Positions 54,423 to 64,000 of a stretch of DNA of 64,000 bases are shown here, piece by piece. This DNA is from Gremmenia infestans. Taxonomy: Eukaryota; Ascomycota; Leotiomycetes; Helotiales; Hamatocanthoscyphaceae. The stretch is from contig JAFEVB010000014.1 in the NCBI GenBank assembly GCA_032629725.1, positions 310,001 through 374,000 on the forward strand, in the 5' to 3' direction. Made by a program: the position numbers and the translations under genes. Position 1 is the first letter of the stretch; each line of letters starts with the position of its first letter. The notes below the pieces were generated by a model that was given only the letters and a program-made list of their open reading frames with translations, was not told where the DNA came from and searched no databases.

Positions 54423-55563
54423 ATGTCCAACGAAACAATTGTCATCATCGGGTAAGCCATGAATCTCACTCACTATGCAAACGCATAAACAACAAATAGC
54501 TAATCCCCCCACCACCAGCGCCGGAGTCCTAGGCCTCTCCACAGCCCTCCACCTACAAGAAACCCTCACCCCACGCCCAAACCTCCTCATAATAGCGCAG
54601 TACGCGCCCGGCGACGAATCCATCGACTACGCAACGCCCTGGTCAGGCGCGCACTACCGGCCCATCCCCGACAGCTCGCCACAAGGGCTCTTCGAAGCCT
54701 CACTAGCCGAGAAGACCTACGCGCATTTCAAAACCTACGCGCTCACGTACCCGGAAGCGGGCATACGATTCATGCCCGGCGTCGAAATGCTAGAATCCCC
54801 ACCTGCAGCATACGTGAACCTGGACGGGCGGTACAGCGCGATAGACGATTTCCGGGTTCTGCGCAAAGAGGAACTAGCGGACGGTGCGAAGTGGGGAGCG
54901 AGTTATACGACGTATTGCGTTAATACGCCCGTCTATATCGCACATCTTCTGCGTCGCTATCTCCTGAACGGCGGGCTGATTGTCAAGAAGCGCGTAGATG
55001 GTCTCGAAGACGCGTTTGCGGTTGCGGGGGCACGTGATGGTACTGCTGCTGTGCGGACAGTGGTCAATTGCTCAGGGACCGCGATGGGATTGGTAGATGA
55101 TCCGAAATGCTTCATCACGCGCGGTCAGACATGCCTCGTGACCAACGCGGCGCCATCTCCATCCACGCAAACGCGGCAGAACGGCGACGGGACGTGGACG
55201 TTTGTGATCCCGCGCCCTCTGCACGGGGGCACGATCATCGGGGGCACGAAGGAAGAGCGGGATATGCAGGACAGACCTCGGGCAGAGACGCGGCGAGTGT
55301 TGCTTGAGAAGGCGGCGAAGGCGTTTCCGGAGCTGTTGGATGCAACGGGTAGGTGGGAGGTTGTGCGGGATATTGTGGGCAGGAGACCGTCGAGGGAGGG
55401 GGGCATGAGGGTGGAGCGCGAGGAGGTGGGGAGGGGGAGGACGGTGGTGCATGCGTATGGGGCTGGAGGGAGGGGGGTGGAGACCTCGAGGGGGGTTGCG
55501 GAGCTGGTGGGGGAGTTGGTGAGAGAGGGGTGGGGAAAGAAGAATGAGAGAGCTAAGCTGTAG
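54423..55563 (+). CDS. D-amino-acid oxidase (FAD-dependent)
   Basis: Flavoenzyme that oxidises D-amino acids to 2-imino acids and H2O2, usually in peroxisomes. Exon 1 is only 29 bases (54423-54451) and carries the first beta strand, MSNETIVIIG; exon 2 is 54519-55563; total 357 residues. The FAD motif GAGVLG is completed across the intron (10-15). Later blocks are YATPWSGAHYRP, which lies near the flavin, NCSGTAMGLV, RGQTCLV, FVIPRPLHGGTIIGGT, IVGRRPSREGGMRVE (substrate-carboxylate Arg region) and VVHAYGAGGRGVETSRGVAELV at the C-terminus. The end AKL is a peroxisomal-type tripeptide, and RidA next door ends SKL. Close pairing with RidA strongly suits joint action. Confidence 0.94.
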
Positions 55564-56011
55564 TGAGGTTGCAGAGTATATTATATAATGAAAGCAGGGA
55601 TTCTACAAGACAGCTCTATGCAGAAGGCGAGGCTACATTGTGATGAACGGTCCAAGTCGTTCCGAACTTTGAAAGTGCTTATGGAAGAAGTTCTCGGAGT
55701 CAAATCTGAAGGCTTCTGTAGTGGCCACCTAATCGAGCTTACACTTACTTCTCTCAAAAATACTCCTAGATAGGCGACTTATGCTCAATTATAGGCCAAC
55801 CATAGACCAACCTCGTCAATTATACACATCTCTTCATCGTCTGCTTGCTAATACAAGCCTCCACCGTAATGATACTATGCATCTCATCCCCTCCCAATGC
55901 AAAGTTAATTCGCTAGTGACCACCCCATAAAATAACGCCCCGCCATCTTATCGTACATCAGCCAAATGCTCGCTCCAAAAGATCCTTTGAAATGGTTCAA
56001 TCCTCGGCTCA
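55564..56011. other. Intergenic between convergent genes
   Basis: 450 bases with the 3' ends of the D-amino-acid oxidase and SET9 genes, at the right border of the catabolic cluster. No coding frame. Confidence 0.5.
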
Positions 56012-58263
56012 TCATAACGTAAACCGACTCTTCCTCCCTCGTTTTGGCTTCTCCTCTTCAAGAGCAGCCTCGCTGACTTCCCTAGTGACCGCTCTGCTCC
56101 CCGTAGTACTCCTATTCCGTTTCCTAGCAATTCGCTCCTCCGCCGGCTTGATAAAGCGATGAACAGTCCTATGATCCAAGACCCGTTCCTCAGTATCATT
56201 GCGACCCTCCTTGTCAGTTTTCGGCCACATATAACCATACAGCTTACTATGTCGTTCACAGCGCGGGCACGAAGAGCGAGTGAAGTAAGCGTCTTCTTGC
56301 ACAAAGGGTTCCTCGCAAATCTTGCAGTTGATCCAAGCAGATGTGGGTTGTGCAAGAAGGGCGGGAGTCAGGACGTAGTCGCCTGGGATGCGGACAGGTG
56401 GCGCGTGGTCTTTATCCATGATTGGGGTTGAGGCGCGCCTCTTCCTCTTTTTGGTGGCTGAGCTAGAATGCTCACTATGCTGACTCGATTCGGCCGTATT
56501 CTTCTTCTCACTTGCTCTGGTCAAAGTCCTGGGTGTAGTATCAAGATCGACGTCTTCGAACATTTGGCTCTCAAGATCTGAGAGTGGCGAGCCTTCATCT
56601 TCGAGCGCAGGGTGCCGCAATGTAGTTGTGTTGCCAACAAGGATGGTTTCACCGGACTTCGACTGCTCGAGAGGCCCCGGTTGCTTGCGTCCTCTGGGTT
56701 TCTTCGCCTTCGGGATGGCTGCAGTGACCACAGATTCCACAACGATAGTGTCATCATCGACGGAAGTCGCATCGGTTCCGGCTTGCTCGTCGGTAGTCGA
56801 CACACTACCATGTCTAGATGTGGAGGATGAACTAGCAGGGGTATTGGCAATCGCAGCAGAGAAGCTCATGTTTGATTCCTCCACTTTGACGGGTCTCCCG
56901 AGTCTGCCTCTTTTGACAGGTGGAGGAGGTGGCGTATTCACCTTCAGATCAGACTGGGCCATTTCCAGTAAAGTGACAAATGAGGAATCCTGCTCTATCG
57001 ACTCAGACTCTCTTTTGCGCTTCCGAGATGATAGACTTTGCTCCCTTGACATCGACTTCGCAGCGTCCGAGTCTTTGCTTGAAATATGGACTTCTACCGT
57101 CTGTTTCAAAGGTGATGGGTTGGCCTCTCTCTTGCGTTTCAACGGAGATATACTTGATTCGCGTGATTGGGATCTTCCGAGGGGCGAGTTTGGATTTTTC
57201 ATTCTGGAAAGTGACCTGGGTGTCCTCTTAGAAACGAGTGGGCGAATGTCGATATCTGGTGTGTTGGACTGATCTCGAGAAGAGTTGTCTGCAGAATCAA
57301 GTCGCCTTCTCCGCCTGAACGAATACTTTTGTCCATCACCTGACGAGTCTTCGATTGATAATGTTGGGATAGGCTTATTCCCGTCGTCGTCTGCTAGGGT
57401 CCATCCGTTCTGGCATTGGTCTTCGCAGGTCTGGCACAAACATTCGCAGTTGTCCTCTCCGAAATAGTTCTCACCTGGTCAAAGCGTTAGGATGTTCTCT
57501 AGCATCAAAATTGAAAAACGTACCATAGCTGACAGTAACCTCATCTCCAATCTCAATATCTCTCACCGCAATAATCTCCATTCCAGCACTCCCAGTAGTC
57601 ATTAACTTTGCATTTGCGCCGCAATCATGATTTGCGAATCTCGCTGGTCCAAGGAACAACGACGCGGACTTATTGCGACTCGAAACCACAATACTAAAGT
57701 CCCTCCTGCTCGACTTGATATGCTCTTCCTCCTCCTCCGTCATTATAACCTGAATCCCACACAAATATTTCACCACTTCCCCCTTCTTTATGTACCTCCT
57801 TGCCGTGACCGCCGCCTCATGTGTGACAACCGTGTAACGATTCGTACTTGCGACCTCAAAGGGGCAATCCGGGAGATAGATAGCGACATACTTCTTCAAA
57901 TGCCTTCTGAAATCATCCTTCTCCTTCTCTGTCTTTAGACTGTCCACAAACTTTCTTAGGCCGGGCAAGGCTAGCAATTCCGCCTCGGCTTTTGCGGGGT
58001 CTTTTTCGACGATTACGGATTTCTGGAGGATGGACGTTACGTCTTCTTCTCGGATTCCTCGCGAAGAGTGGTATGCGCTCTTGTTCTTTCGAATGGAGGT
58101 CCAGAAATACACCTTTATTCCAGACATCAGCGCAATTCCTACCAAATCTTCGTACCTGAAGTTGACTTACATGGTCTACCAGCGCATCCGTCAAGATATC
58201 ATCGTAAGCAGCAAGCTGGGCAAGAGTAAGGCGCTCTTTCTTCTGTGGTACTAGTTTCGGCAT
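56012..58263 (-). CDS. set9: Histone H4-K20 methyltransferase, Set9/SUV4-20 type
   Basis: Chromatin enzyme of the KMT5/SUV4-20 group that methylates histone H4 lysine 20. Three exons (58171-58263, 57524-58112, 56012-57474) give 714 residues. The N-terminus LTLAQLAAYDDILTDALVDH-VYFWTSIRKN is typical. The SET domain lies at about 110-240: KKGEVVKYLCG, DFSIVVSSRNKSASLFLGPARFANHDCGANAKL (with NHDC, the cofactor/pseudoknot motif) and GDEVTVSYG-ENYFGEDNCECLCQTC, whose cysteines form the post-SET zinc site. The rest is a long basic and Ser-rich disordered tail with a late zinc-finger-like CKICEEPF...CPRCERH. Both introns rejoin conserved blocks, which fixes the gene model. Confidence 0.93.
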
Positions 58264-58894
58264 CTTTGGTCGCAAGAAAGAAAGTCGCAAGATCTCTTCC
58301 CAGGATGGTATTACAATATCGTGGTCGCGTTGGTATCAAAGAGAGGGTGAATCGCCAAGAAAACGTGTCGAGTATCGAAGGAGCGACTAGATTCAAATAG
58401 ATAGAAAGAGTGAATTCTAGACAGATCGGCGCAATGGTGTCCTTGATGCCCTTTGTTCACCTCCTAATCAGGAAGGGGGCCGACGCAGCCTCCCTTATTC
58501 TCAGCTCAGCAATGCGCAACGTAAGGAGCCGCCAGCCGTTCTCAGGATTCCAGCTGGCCAGGGGTTCGTATATCAAGGCAAGAGTAAGGGCCATGCATAG
58601 GTATAGGTGTAATGTAAAAATAGGTATCAGGAAAAAAGTAAAGGAAAATCTAGATGTACAATATTCCAGGGCCAGTCAAAGTCTACAACCCCGTGTCTTC
58701 CTATCAAGGAGACACCCTTCTTCTCGGAACGGGATGTTGCGTTGTTGATTTGATGGCAGGTCAACCAACACAACACGTGCTTGCGGGGCTAGGCTGCAAA
58801 TGGCGGCGTGCAGATTGAATTCGCGAAGCCGCCGATACCCAGCTCAAGGTATTTTCGGAATAGCCGCAGACAGCTCCCTTGACATGCTCTCGCA
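58264..58894. promoter_or_regulatory. Shared promoter region, set9 and uL14m
   Basis: 630 bases between two divergent housekeeping genes. No gene or clear element beyond an ordinary, fairly GC-rich upstream region. Confidence 0.45.
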
Positions 58895-59475
58895 ATGATA
58901 CAATTAAAGGTATATCTTGTTGTTTGTCTTATGATTTGGGTACGGTGCACTGATACAGACCCAGACGATGCTTAATTGCATCGACAACTCGGGCGCCGCC
59001 ATCGTCGAGTGCGTACAAGTTATGAAGATGAAACGAGCTGCCAAAATTGGTACAGGCTCTCCCCTCCTCTCTCGTTACCTCATACACCTGCTGATTGTTG
59101 TTCGTCTTCTAGGTGACCGAATAATAGTCGTCGTCCAGAAGCAGCGAAACTTTGGCCCAGAGTCAGGGCCCGGCGCAAGTGTTTCCACGTCAGCAGCGAA
59201 TAAGGTCCGCAGAGGAGATATTAGACATGCGGTTGTGGTGCGGACGGTGAAGAAGCTACAGAGGACGGATGGGAGTGTAGTCAAGTTTGATGATAATGCT
59301 TGTGTGTTGATCAATAAGGCGGGTGAGCCGATTGGGACGAGATTGAATGGTGAGTCTTGATCTTGGAAGGAACGAGAGGGATACTGGGCTAATATAATCT
59401 ATAGGTATTGTTGGAACTGAGTTGAGGAAGATGAAGTGGTCGAAGATATTATCACTTGCTCCAATGCATTTGTAG
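58895..59475 (+). CDS. Mitochondrial ribosomal protein uL14m (L14 family)
   Basis: Large-subunit ribosomal protein of the mitochondrion. Four exons (58895-58909, 58959-59049, 59113-59349, 59405-59475) give 137 residues. The start MIQLKTQTMLNCIDNSGAA joins a 15-base first exon to the L14 N-terminus. The family blocks are LNCIDNSGAAIVECVQVM, GDRIIVVVQKQR, RRGDIRHAVVVRTVKKLQR and FDDNACVLINKAGEPIGTRLNG-IVGTELR. The end KILSLAPMHL agrees with fungal mitochondrial L14/L38 rather than with the cytosolic protein, which has a different C-terminus. All four splice phases agree. Confidence 0.93.
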
Positions 59476-59704
59476 GAATATATGTAAAAAGCAATCACAT
59501 GGGGTGTAGTATAGCACAGGGAGAACGGCGTTTGACTCGTCGAGCACAGTATTGAAATGTAGAAACTCTTCCCGTCCATCATTCTGCTAGTTTGCTTCTA
59601 TCCAAACCCCCCAACTCCATATACGCCGTGTGCTTTCCATGCAGCTTCCAAACTCCATGAACTTTAAAACAATGCCCGAATCCACTCTAAACAAATCCTG
59701 GGTA

Positions 59705-60369
59705 TCATGAAAAGATGTGACCACAACCACAGCAAACATAAAAGAGTTTCTGAGATCACAAATTAGCAAGCATTCATCCTCCATGTACGAGGATAACCAC
59801 CATTCCTGTCTCCGCAGATCTCTGTTGAGACTGGAAAAACACCGCATCCTCCGTCTTGCACTTGGGGCAAGTTTTATTCGAGCGTGGAAGCTAGAAGGGT
59901 AGAGGCACATATCAGCAAGCAGTTCAGTTACTGAGAAGCAATCTCCGTCACAGAAACAACAGCTTGCTCCACTTCCTTCTTGCGCGACTCATCCACTTGC
60001 GCGCTTTGTACTCGACCTTCACACATAACAACGCCGCCACACAACAAACAGAGAGGTAGACCCACAGTTGGATCCGATCCAACATCCTGCGTGACACCAG
60101 CTGTCTCACCCACAGCGTTGTTGAGCACGTTGCGGAAGACACAGGACGAGGTTGCTTCTTCGGAGTATTGGCATGTGCGGCAGGCGAACTGAAGGCGGTG
60201 CGTGTCGGGATCTTCTTTGGGGTACAGCATGTTTGAACTATGAGCTTGTTAGAAGGTCTGATATTGAGGTTTGAGAGGGACATGCGTACCATTCGCTACA
60301 GAATCGGAAGGTGATTTGCTCCATGTTCTTCTTTTGCCCTTCGCCGGAACTGGATGCTGGGGAAGCCAT
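59705..60369 (-). CDS. RPB9: RNA polymerase II subunit Rpb9
   Basis: Small zinc-ribbon subunit of RNA polymerase II involved in start-site choice, elongation and proofreading. Four exons (60290-60369, 60066-60237, 59798-59890, 59705-59749) give 129 residues. The first zinc ribbon is FRFCSEC-SNMLYP and ACRTCQYSEEA; the linker NNAVGETAGVTQDVGSDPT is near-invariant; the second ribbon is KTCPKCKTEDAVFFQSQQRSAETGMV-KLFYVCCGCGHIF. The introns sit between these blocks and use the donors GTACGC, GTGGGT and GTTATC; each gives the right phase. The gene is divergent from the ESS1 gene, whose product acts on the polymerase's C-terminal domain. Confidence 0.95.
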
Positions 60370-60873
60370 GGCTGCTGGATTTTCTGGTAGAACGTCGAAG
60401 TAATCTAGTTGTTAGATGTATGGTGTTTGCGATGAGTGTTGCAGATATTTGGGAGAGTTTGTGAAATGAGTGATTCAAGAAGTCGCGGTTGCGGTTGCGC
60501 TTGTCTCTTGATGTCGAATTATTCAGATTCCTTCGGAGGCGACGAGAAAAAGCGGCGTCATACCGGTTATGAATCCGGCCGTTGCCCCTGTCGTGCAACC
60601 AGCACACTAGTCCAGCAATAGACACGCTAAACCTTATTTCACCTGTCTTCCCCGCCAAAAGCTGTCAGCTGCGATTCTCCTGCTTTCCAATTGTTCCTGC
60701 AGCTGGGCGAGAGTGAAGAGTGTGACCCCCCCATATCACATCACATCACTTCCAGATAACACAAAACCGCTCTTGGTACGACCTCACCACTCTTGTAAAC
60801 ATCTTCTCCACCCTCCCACCAAAATCAACACCTTTTCCAACGAACATCACACACACACACACGTTACGCAAAA
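60370..60873. promoter_or_regulatory. Shared promoter region, RPB9 and ESS1
   Basis: 504 bases between divergent starts. A CA-repeat (ACACACACACAC) lies just before the ESS1 start at about 60850-60862. No gene seen. Confidence 0.5.
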
Positions 60874-61627
60874 ATGGTACCGATTCCCCTCTCTTTGTTT
60901 ACAAACACCCGGTCCCCGCACATAAATACTCCACAACTATCAAGGCCTTTACTAACATATGATAATAAGGCTGACACAGGTCTACCCTCCGGCTGGGAAG
61001 TCCGCCACTCGCAATCCAAAAATCTACCCTACTACTTCAACGAGTCGCAAAAGCTGTCGAGATGGGAACCCCCACAGGGCACAGATACAGAGAATCTCAA
61101 GAAGTACATGGCTGAGCACCACAGCGCCCCGGAGGCCCAACCGGGCATGAATGGCAGTGGTAAGATTCGGGCAAGTCATTTGTTGGTCAAGCATCGGGAT
61201 AGTCGTCGGCCGAGTAGTTGGCGTGAGGTACGTTTTCTCGACTTTCGTCTATCATATAGGTATTATTGTGAATACAAGGGCCATGCTGATTTTACGAATT
61301 GCAGGCGGAAATCACACGCTCGAAAGAAGAGGCTATGCGAATCATTTCTGGCTACGAATCACGCATCAAGAACGGCGAAAAGCTCAAGGACCTCGCAAGA
61401 TCCGAGTCCGATTGCAGCAGTGCTAGAAAAGAAGGAGATCTGGGCTTCTTTGGTAGAGGGGATATGCAAAAGGAGTTTGAGGAGGCTGCGTTTCGGTTGA
61501 AGCCTGGGGAAGTCAGCGGGGTTGTGGAGACGGCGTCTGGTTTGCATCTGATTCAGAGACAGGTCTCGCTCACCCCGGTCAGCTACTTGATAAGCCATTG
61601 CTAATCCATATACAGGATGTTGACTGA
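60874..61627 (+). CDS. ESS1: Peptidyl-prolyl isomerase Ess1/Pin1 (WW-parvulin)
   Basis: Phospho-Ser/Thr-Pro isomerase that acts on the RNA polymerase II C-terminal domain and other phosphoproteins. Four exons give 176 residues: exon 1 is the ATG alone (60874-60876), then 60970-61227, 61305-61562 and a last 12-base exon 61616-61627. Splicing ATG to GCTGAC yields MADTGLPSGWEVRH, the normal fungal start; reading through the intron would add 30 unlike residues. The WW domain is residues 5-38 (SGWEVRHSQSKNLPYYFN, SRWEPP). The parvulin domain is about 60-172: IRASHLLVKHRDSRRPSSWRE, CSSARKEGDLGFFGRGDMQKEFEEAAF, LKPGEVSGVVETASGLHLIQR. The last exon is less certain; without it the protein would end with a short unrelated tail. 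Confidence 0.93.
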
Positions 61628-61828
61628 AGTACATCAATATGATTGATATGATTATGGATAGAAGGATTATGATATAAGAATAAAGAGTGTGTTTATGGGT
61701 TGCCTTGATTGTTGGCTAGACTTTGTGGGACTTAGTCTACTCTTCACATTTCTTGTACGCGTCCAAAAAGCTTTTGACTAAAAACAATTGATGAAACTCT
61801 TCTACGAATCTAGCTGTCCCTCTTCAGA

Positions 61829-63860
61829 TCATAAATCGACTAAAGAATCGATTGCCCTCACGATTGGCGGCACTGATGTCAAAGCTAAAGTTATAATGCC
61901 GAACAAGCTCATACTCAAACTCGACAAAGCAGCAGCTCTTGGATCAGTTTGCAGTAAAAGCGCCGTTGCAATGGCTGAAGAATTCGCCCCAAGGGTTACT
62001 CCGCGCGTAACATAGTCATCTGGTATGAATGCGTGTCAGCAACGGCTGCAGGTACGAGGGTTTAGACGACGGATCGACATGTCACTTGATCAATCCCACC
62101 AACAAGAGTTCTTATCGCATTGGTTATGTCCCACACCTTCACACCCCCTTCAAGATAAGAAAGAGATTTGAACAACTGACCTTCCGGAATCTTTAACCAT
62201 TCCAAAACCCGCTGACCAACCAGCACTCCCAAAATCCCACTCATTATTGCCAGCGCCGCATTCGTATTCACATCACCCCTTAGATTCTTCGTCGCAGGCG
62301 TCGCCAACGCCAGCGTCAAACTCCGACTCGCAAACGCCAGACTGCGGGTTGAAGATATCCCAATGGCATAGCAGAGTGCTGGATACCCGAACAGTGATCC
62401 GACGGAGATGGTTATGTTTGGGATGACGATTGCGAAGAAATGTCTCTTTAGTTCTTTGCGGTAGGAAAACATGGGAAGCGCGAGCGCGACAATACTTGCG
62501 TCTAGCACGCTGCCAAAGATGTCGCCTGCGCCCGGCATAGGGAGGTGAATGCCGTGCCAGAGGTCGAGGTAGTTTGTGCCGGTTTTGTAGGTGTGTAATG
62601 TCTCGAAGAGGGGCGAGCCGCGGATTAAGCCGAGGACCCAGACGCCGAGGATGGTGAGGGCGGCGGAGACTAGGACGGGGTGTAGGAATTGGCGGTAGCG
62701 GGGTGGGAGGGCGAGGGCGGCGAAGTAGGTGAGGACGTTGAATGTCAGTTGGGCCGGCATGGCGTAGCCGGTTGTGTAGTAGATTGGGAGTCCAATGAAG
62801 AGGAATATGGTAGCGTAGGTAATTCTATCGAGGTTCAGGTTGATGAATGCTGCCCACCTCTGAGGGCGGGTGAGGGGAAGAGGTGCCTGTGGTGGTGGGC
62901 TGTTTCGGGTAGCTTCCGATGGAACATCGTTCTCTGGCGGGCCTCCGGTCCCTCTGATACGGGTTGGATCCTGTGCTCTTTGAGGTGCAGTTAACTCGTT
63001 GGTTATGTCTTCGGCTAGACCTGGCGTAGAAGTGCCGGTGGTGAGGCCTGGGGTACTCATCCCACTCGGCAGGTTTACTTCAGAGTCTTGCCTACTCCGA
63101 CTAATGTTGGCTAAGGGAATAGCATCAGACTCGGTCCCCATCTCCTCGGCTCGTTCTATAACTGCGCGTTTGGAAGAGCCCATGATGAGTTGCAAGCCTC
63201 TGACTAGCCATGCTGTTACTGCTACCATGACGAAGAAACCAATCACTATTAAGAATTAGAAGAGCTATCCATTGGTTGAATTGAGACTCACAGAAGACTG
63301 CTATGATCTTTCCCACCTCGACACCACTTATCGGGGGACTCAGGGGGAGGAGAACGAAACTAAAATGTTTCTTAGAAAAAGTGGGGTAATTCAGGGAAGA
63401 TAAAGCTCACGATGGAGTGAAGAAGATGCTGATCCATCGAAGAGCCCATCCAGCCTGATGAAATCAATACCAAGTATCTATGCATAGTATTTAGAATGAA
63501 ACATACTGGTACATCAATGACATTTACAAGAGCCCTTGTCTTGCGATCTCCAACTATCCAGTCACATATCATCAATCCAAAGAATAGCACGACCAACAGA
63601 GCAACAGACGCAGGGAAAGAAACAGAACTAAGTCCAATTAAGGAATTTACACCAAAACACGCAAGAAGCATTATCAGAATTCCAACAGGGACATAGAGCC
63701 ATGCAGTCACGTTGCGCTGCCACGATAGTTGTGCGACCTGAAGATCGTCAGCCTTGTTTATGCATCCTCACACTGACATATACCTATGGACCATACATAC
63801 CAACTTCAATGCCTCTTGCCCATCAGATAGGAAACCTCGGAACCCTGAGTTCTGAGCCAT
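61829..63860 (-). CDS. LrgB-type membrane transporter (PLGG1-like)
   Basis: Multi-pass protein of the LrgA/LrgB group; the plant member PLGG1 is a plastid glycolate/glycerate carrier, while fungal members are hardly studied. Six exons (63801-63860, 63507-63737, 63411-63454, 63292-63359, 62181-63245, 61829-62019) give 552 residues and all phases agree. The first half has TMs with VTAWLYVPVGILIMLLACFG, SLIGLSSVSFPASVA and VGKIIAVF-LIGFFVMVAVTAWLVRGLQL, followed by a Pro/Ser-rich loop. The LrgB half carries FGYPALCYAIGISSTRSLAFASRSLTLALATPATKNLRG in successive stretches and, in the last exon, DDYVTRGVTLGANSSAIATALL. The start at 63860 (MAQNSGFRGF) was chosen because the family begins there, although the frame stays open to 63998. 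Confidence 0.9.
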
Positions 63861-64000
63861 ATTCCCAAAACAAAGATCTATTAGATGAGAATACTGTAAA
63901 GTTACCTTATGACTGGAAAATATCGACTTTCGTCTCAACTCCGGCTTTCGGAGAGTTTGCCGAAGAAGGCTGAACCTTTTCAAAACGCGCCACGCCACAT
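63861..64000. promoter_or_regulatory. Upstream flank of the LrgB-type gene
   Basis: The last 140 bases of the window should be leader or promoter of the LrgB-type gene. An in-frame Met at 63998 exists but the extension has no family resemblance. Confidence 0.35.

Noticed and set aside
33005..55563. Secondary-metabolite biosynthetic cluster
   Set aside because: No polyketide synthase, NRPS, terpene cyclase or prenyltransferase is present; the enzymes are hydrolases and oxidases of nitrogen catabolism.
55930..56010. GGTTCAATCC resembling a tRNA B box
   Set aside because: No A box at the right distance and the flanks do not fold as a cloverleaf; it lies at the set9 3' end.
56628..57272. 214-codon frame on the + strand opposite set9
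   Set aside because: Antisense of the low-complexity tail of set9; composition explained by Ser/Lys codons on the other strand.

Overview
The window is nuclear DNA of a filamentous ascomycete (Pezizomycotina). The evidence is genes split by 45-90 nt introns (GTAAGT-like donors, CTAAC/CTAAT branch sites, short exons), a Zn2Cys6 regulator, a StuA-type APSES factor, a Set9-type histone methyltransferase and a PTH11-like rhodopsin-fold membrane protein. The class cannot be fixed from the sequence alone. Gene models below were spliced by hand; nearly all close in frame, and the ones that do not are flagged.

Left part (1-20 kb) is gene-poor and partly decayed. It holds a phytanoyl-CoA-dioxygenase-like oxygenase (1.4-2.4 kb), a dead NCS1 purine/allantoin-type permease (3.4-5.3 kb), a small Gly/His-rich protein (6 kb), a rhodopsin-domain membrane protein with an unresolved first intron (7.3-8.7 kb), and a striking intronless 1164-residue protein (10.8-14.3 kb). 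That protein joins a methyltransferase, an FAD-linked oxidase, a phosphomevalonate-kinase-like P-loop kinase and an adenine-phosphoribosyltransferase-like domain. A 1.8 kb A+T-rich gene-free stretch follows, then an RBR ubiquitin ligase and a frame-broken conserved gene.

Middle part (20-31 kb): an RNase H-like pseudogene with visible tandem duplications, SRP72, a short StuA-type regulator preceded by an upstream ORF, a BTB protein and a PAP2/IPC-synthase-like membrane enzyme.

The region 33-55.6 kb is a coherent catabolic cluster: metal-dependent amidohydrolase, amino-acid permease, allantoate-type MFS carrier, D-isomer-specific 2-hydroxyacid dehydrogenase, M20 deacylase, 5-oxoprolinase/hydantoinase, Zn2Cys6 regulator, membrane M19 dipeptidase, RidA imine deaminase and D-amino-acid oxidase. 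Several pairs are divergent (amidohydrolase/permease, dehydrogenase/M20, RidA/oxidase). I infer a pathway in which a peptide-, hydantoin- or amide-bound (D-)amino acid is taken up, released, oxidised to an imino acid, deaminated by RidA to the 2-oxo acid and possibly reduced to a 2-hydroxy acid.

Right part (56-64 kb) is ordinary housekeeping: Set9, mitochondrial ribosomal protein uL14m, RNA polymerase subunit Rpb9, the parvulin Ess1/Pin1 (start codon alone in exon 1) and an LrgB-type membrane transporter. No tRNA, rRNA, CRISPR or intact transposon was recognised.
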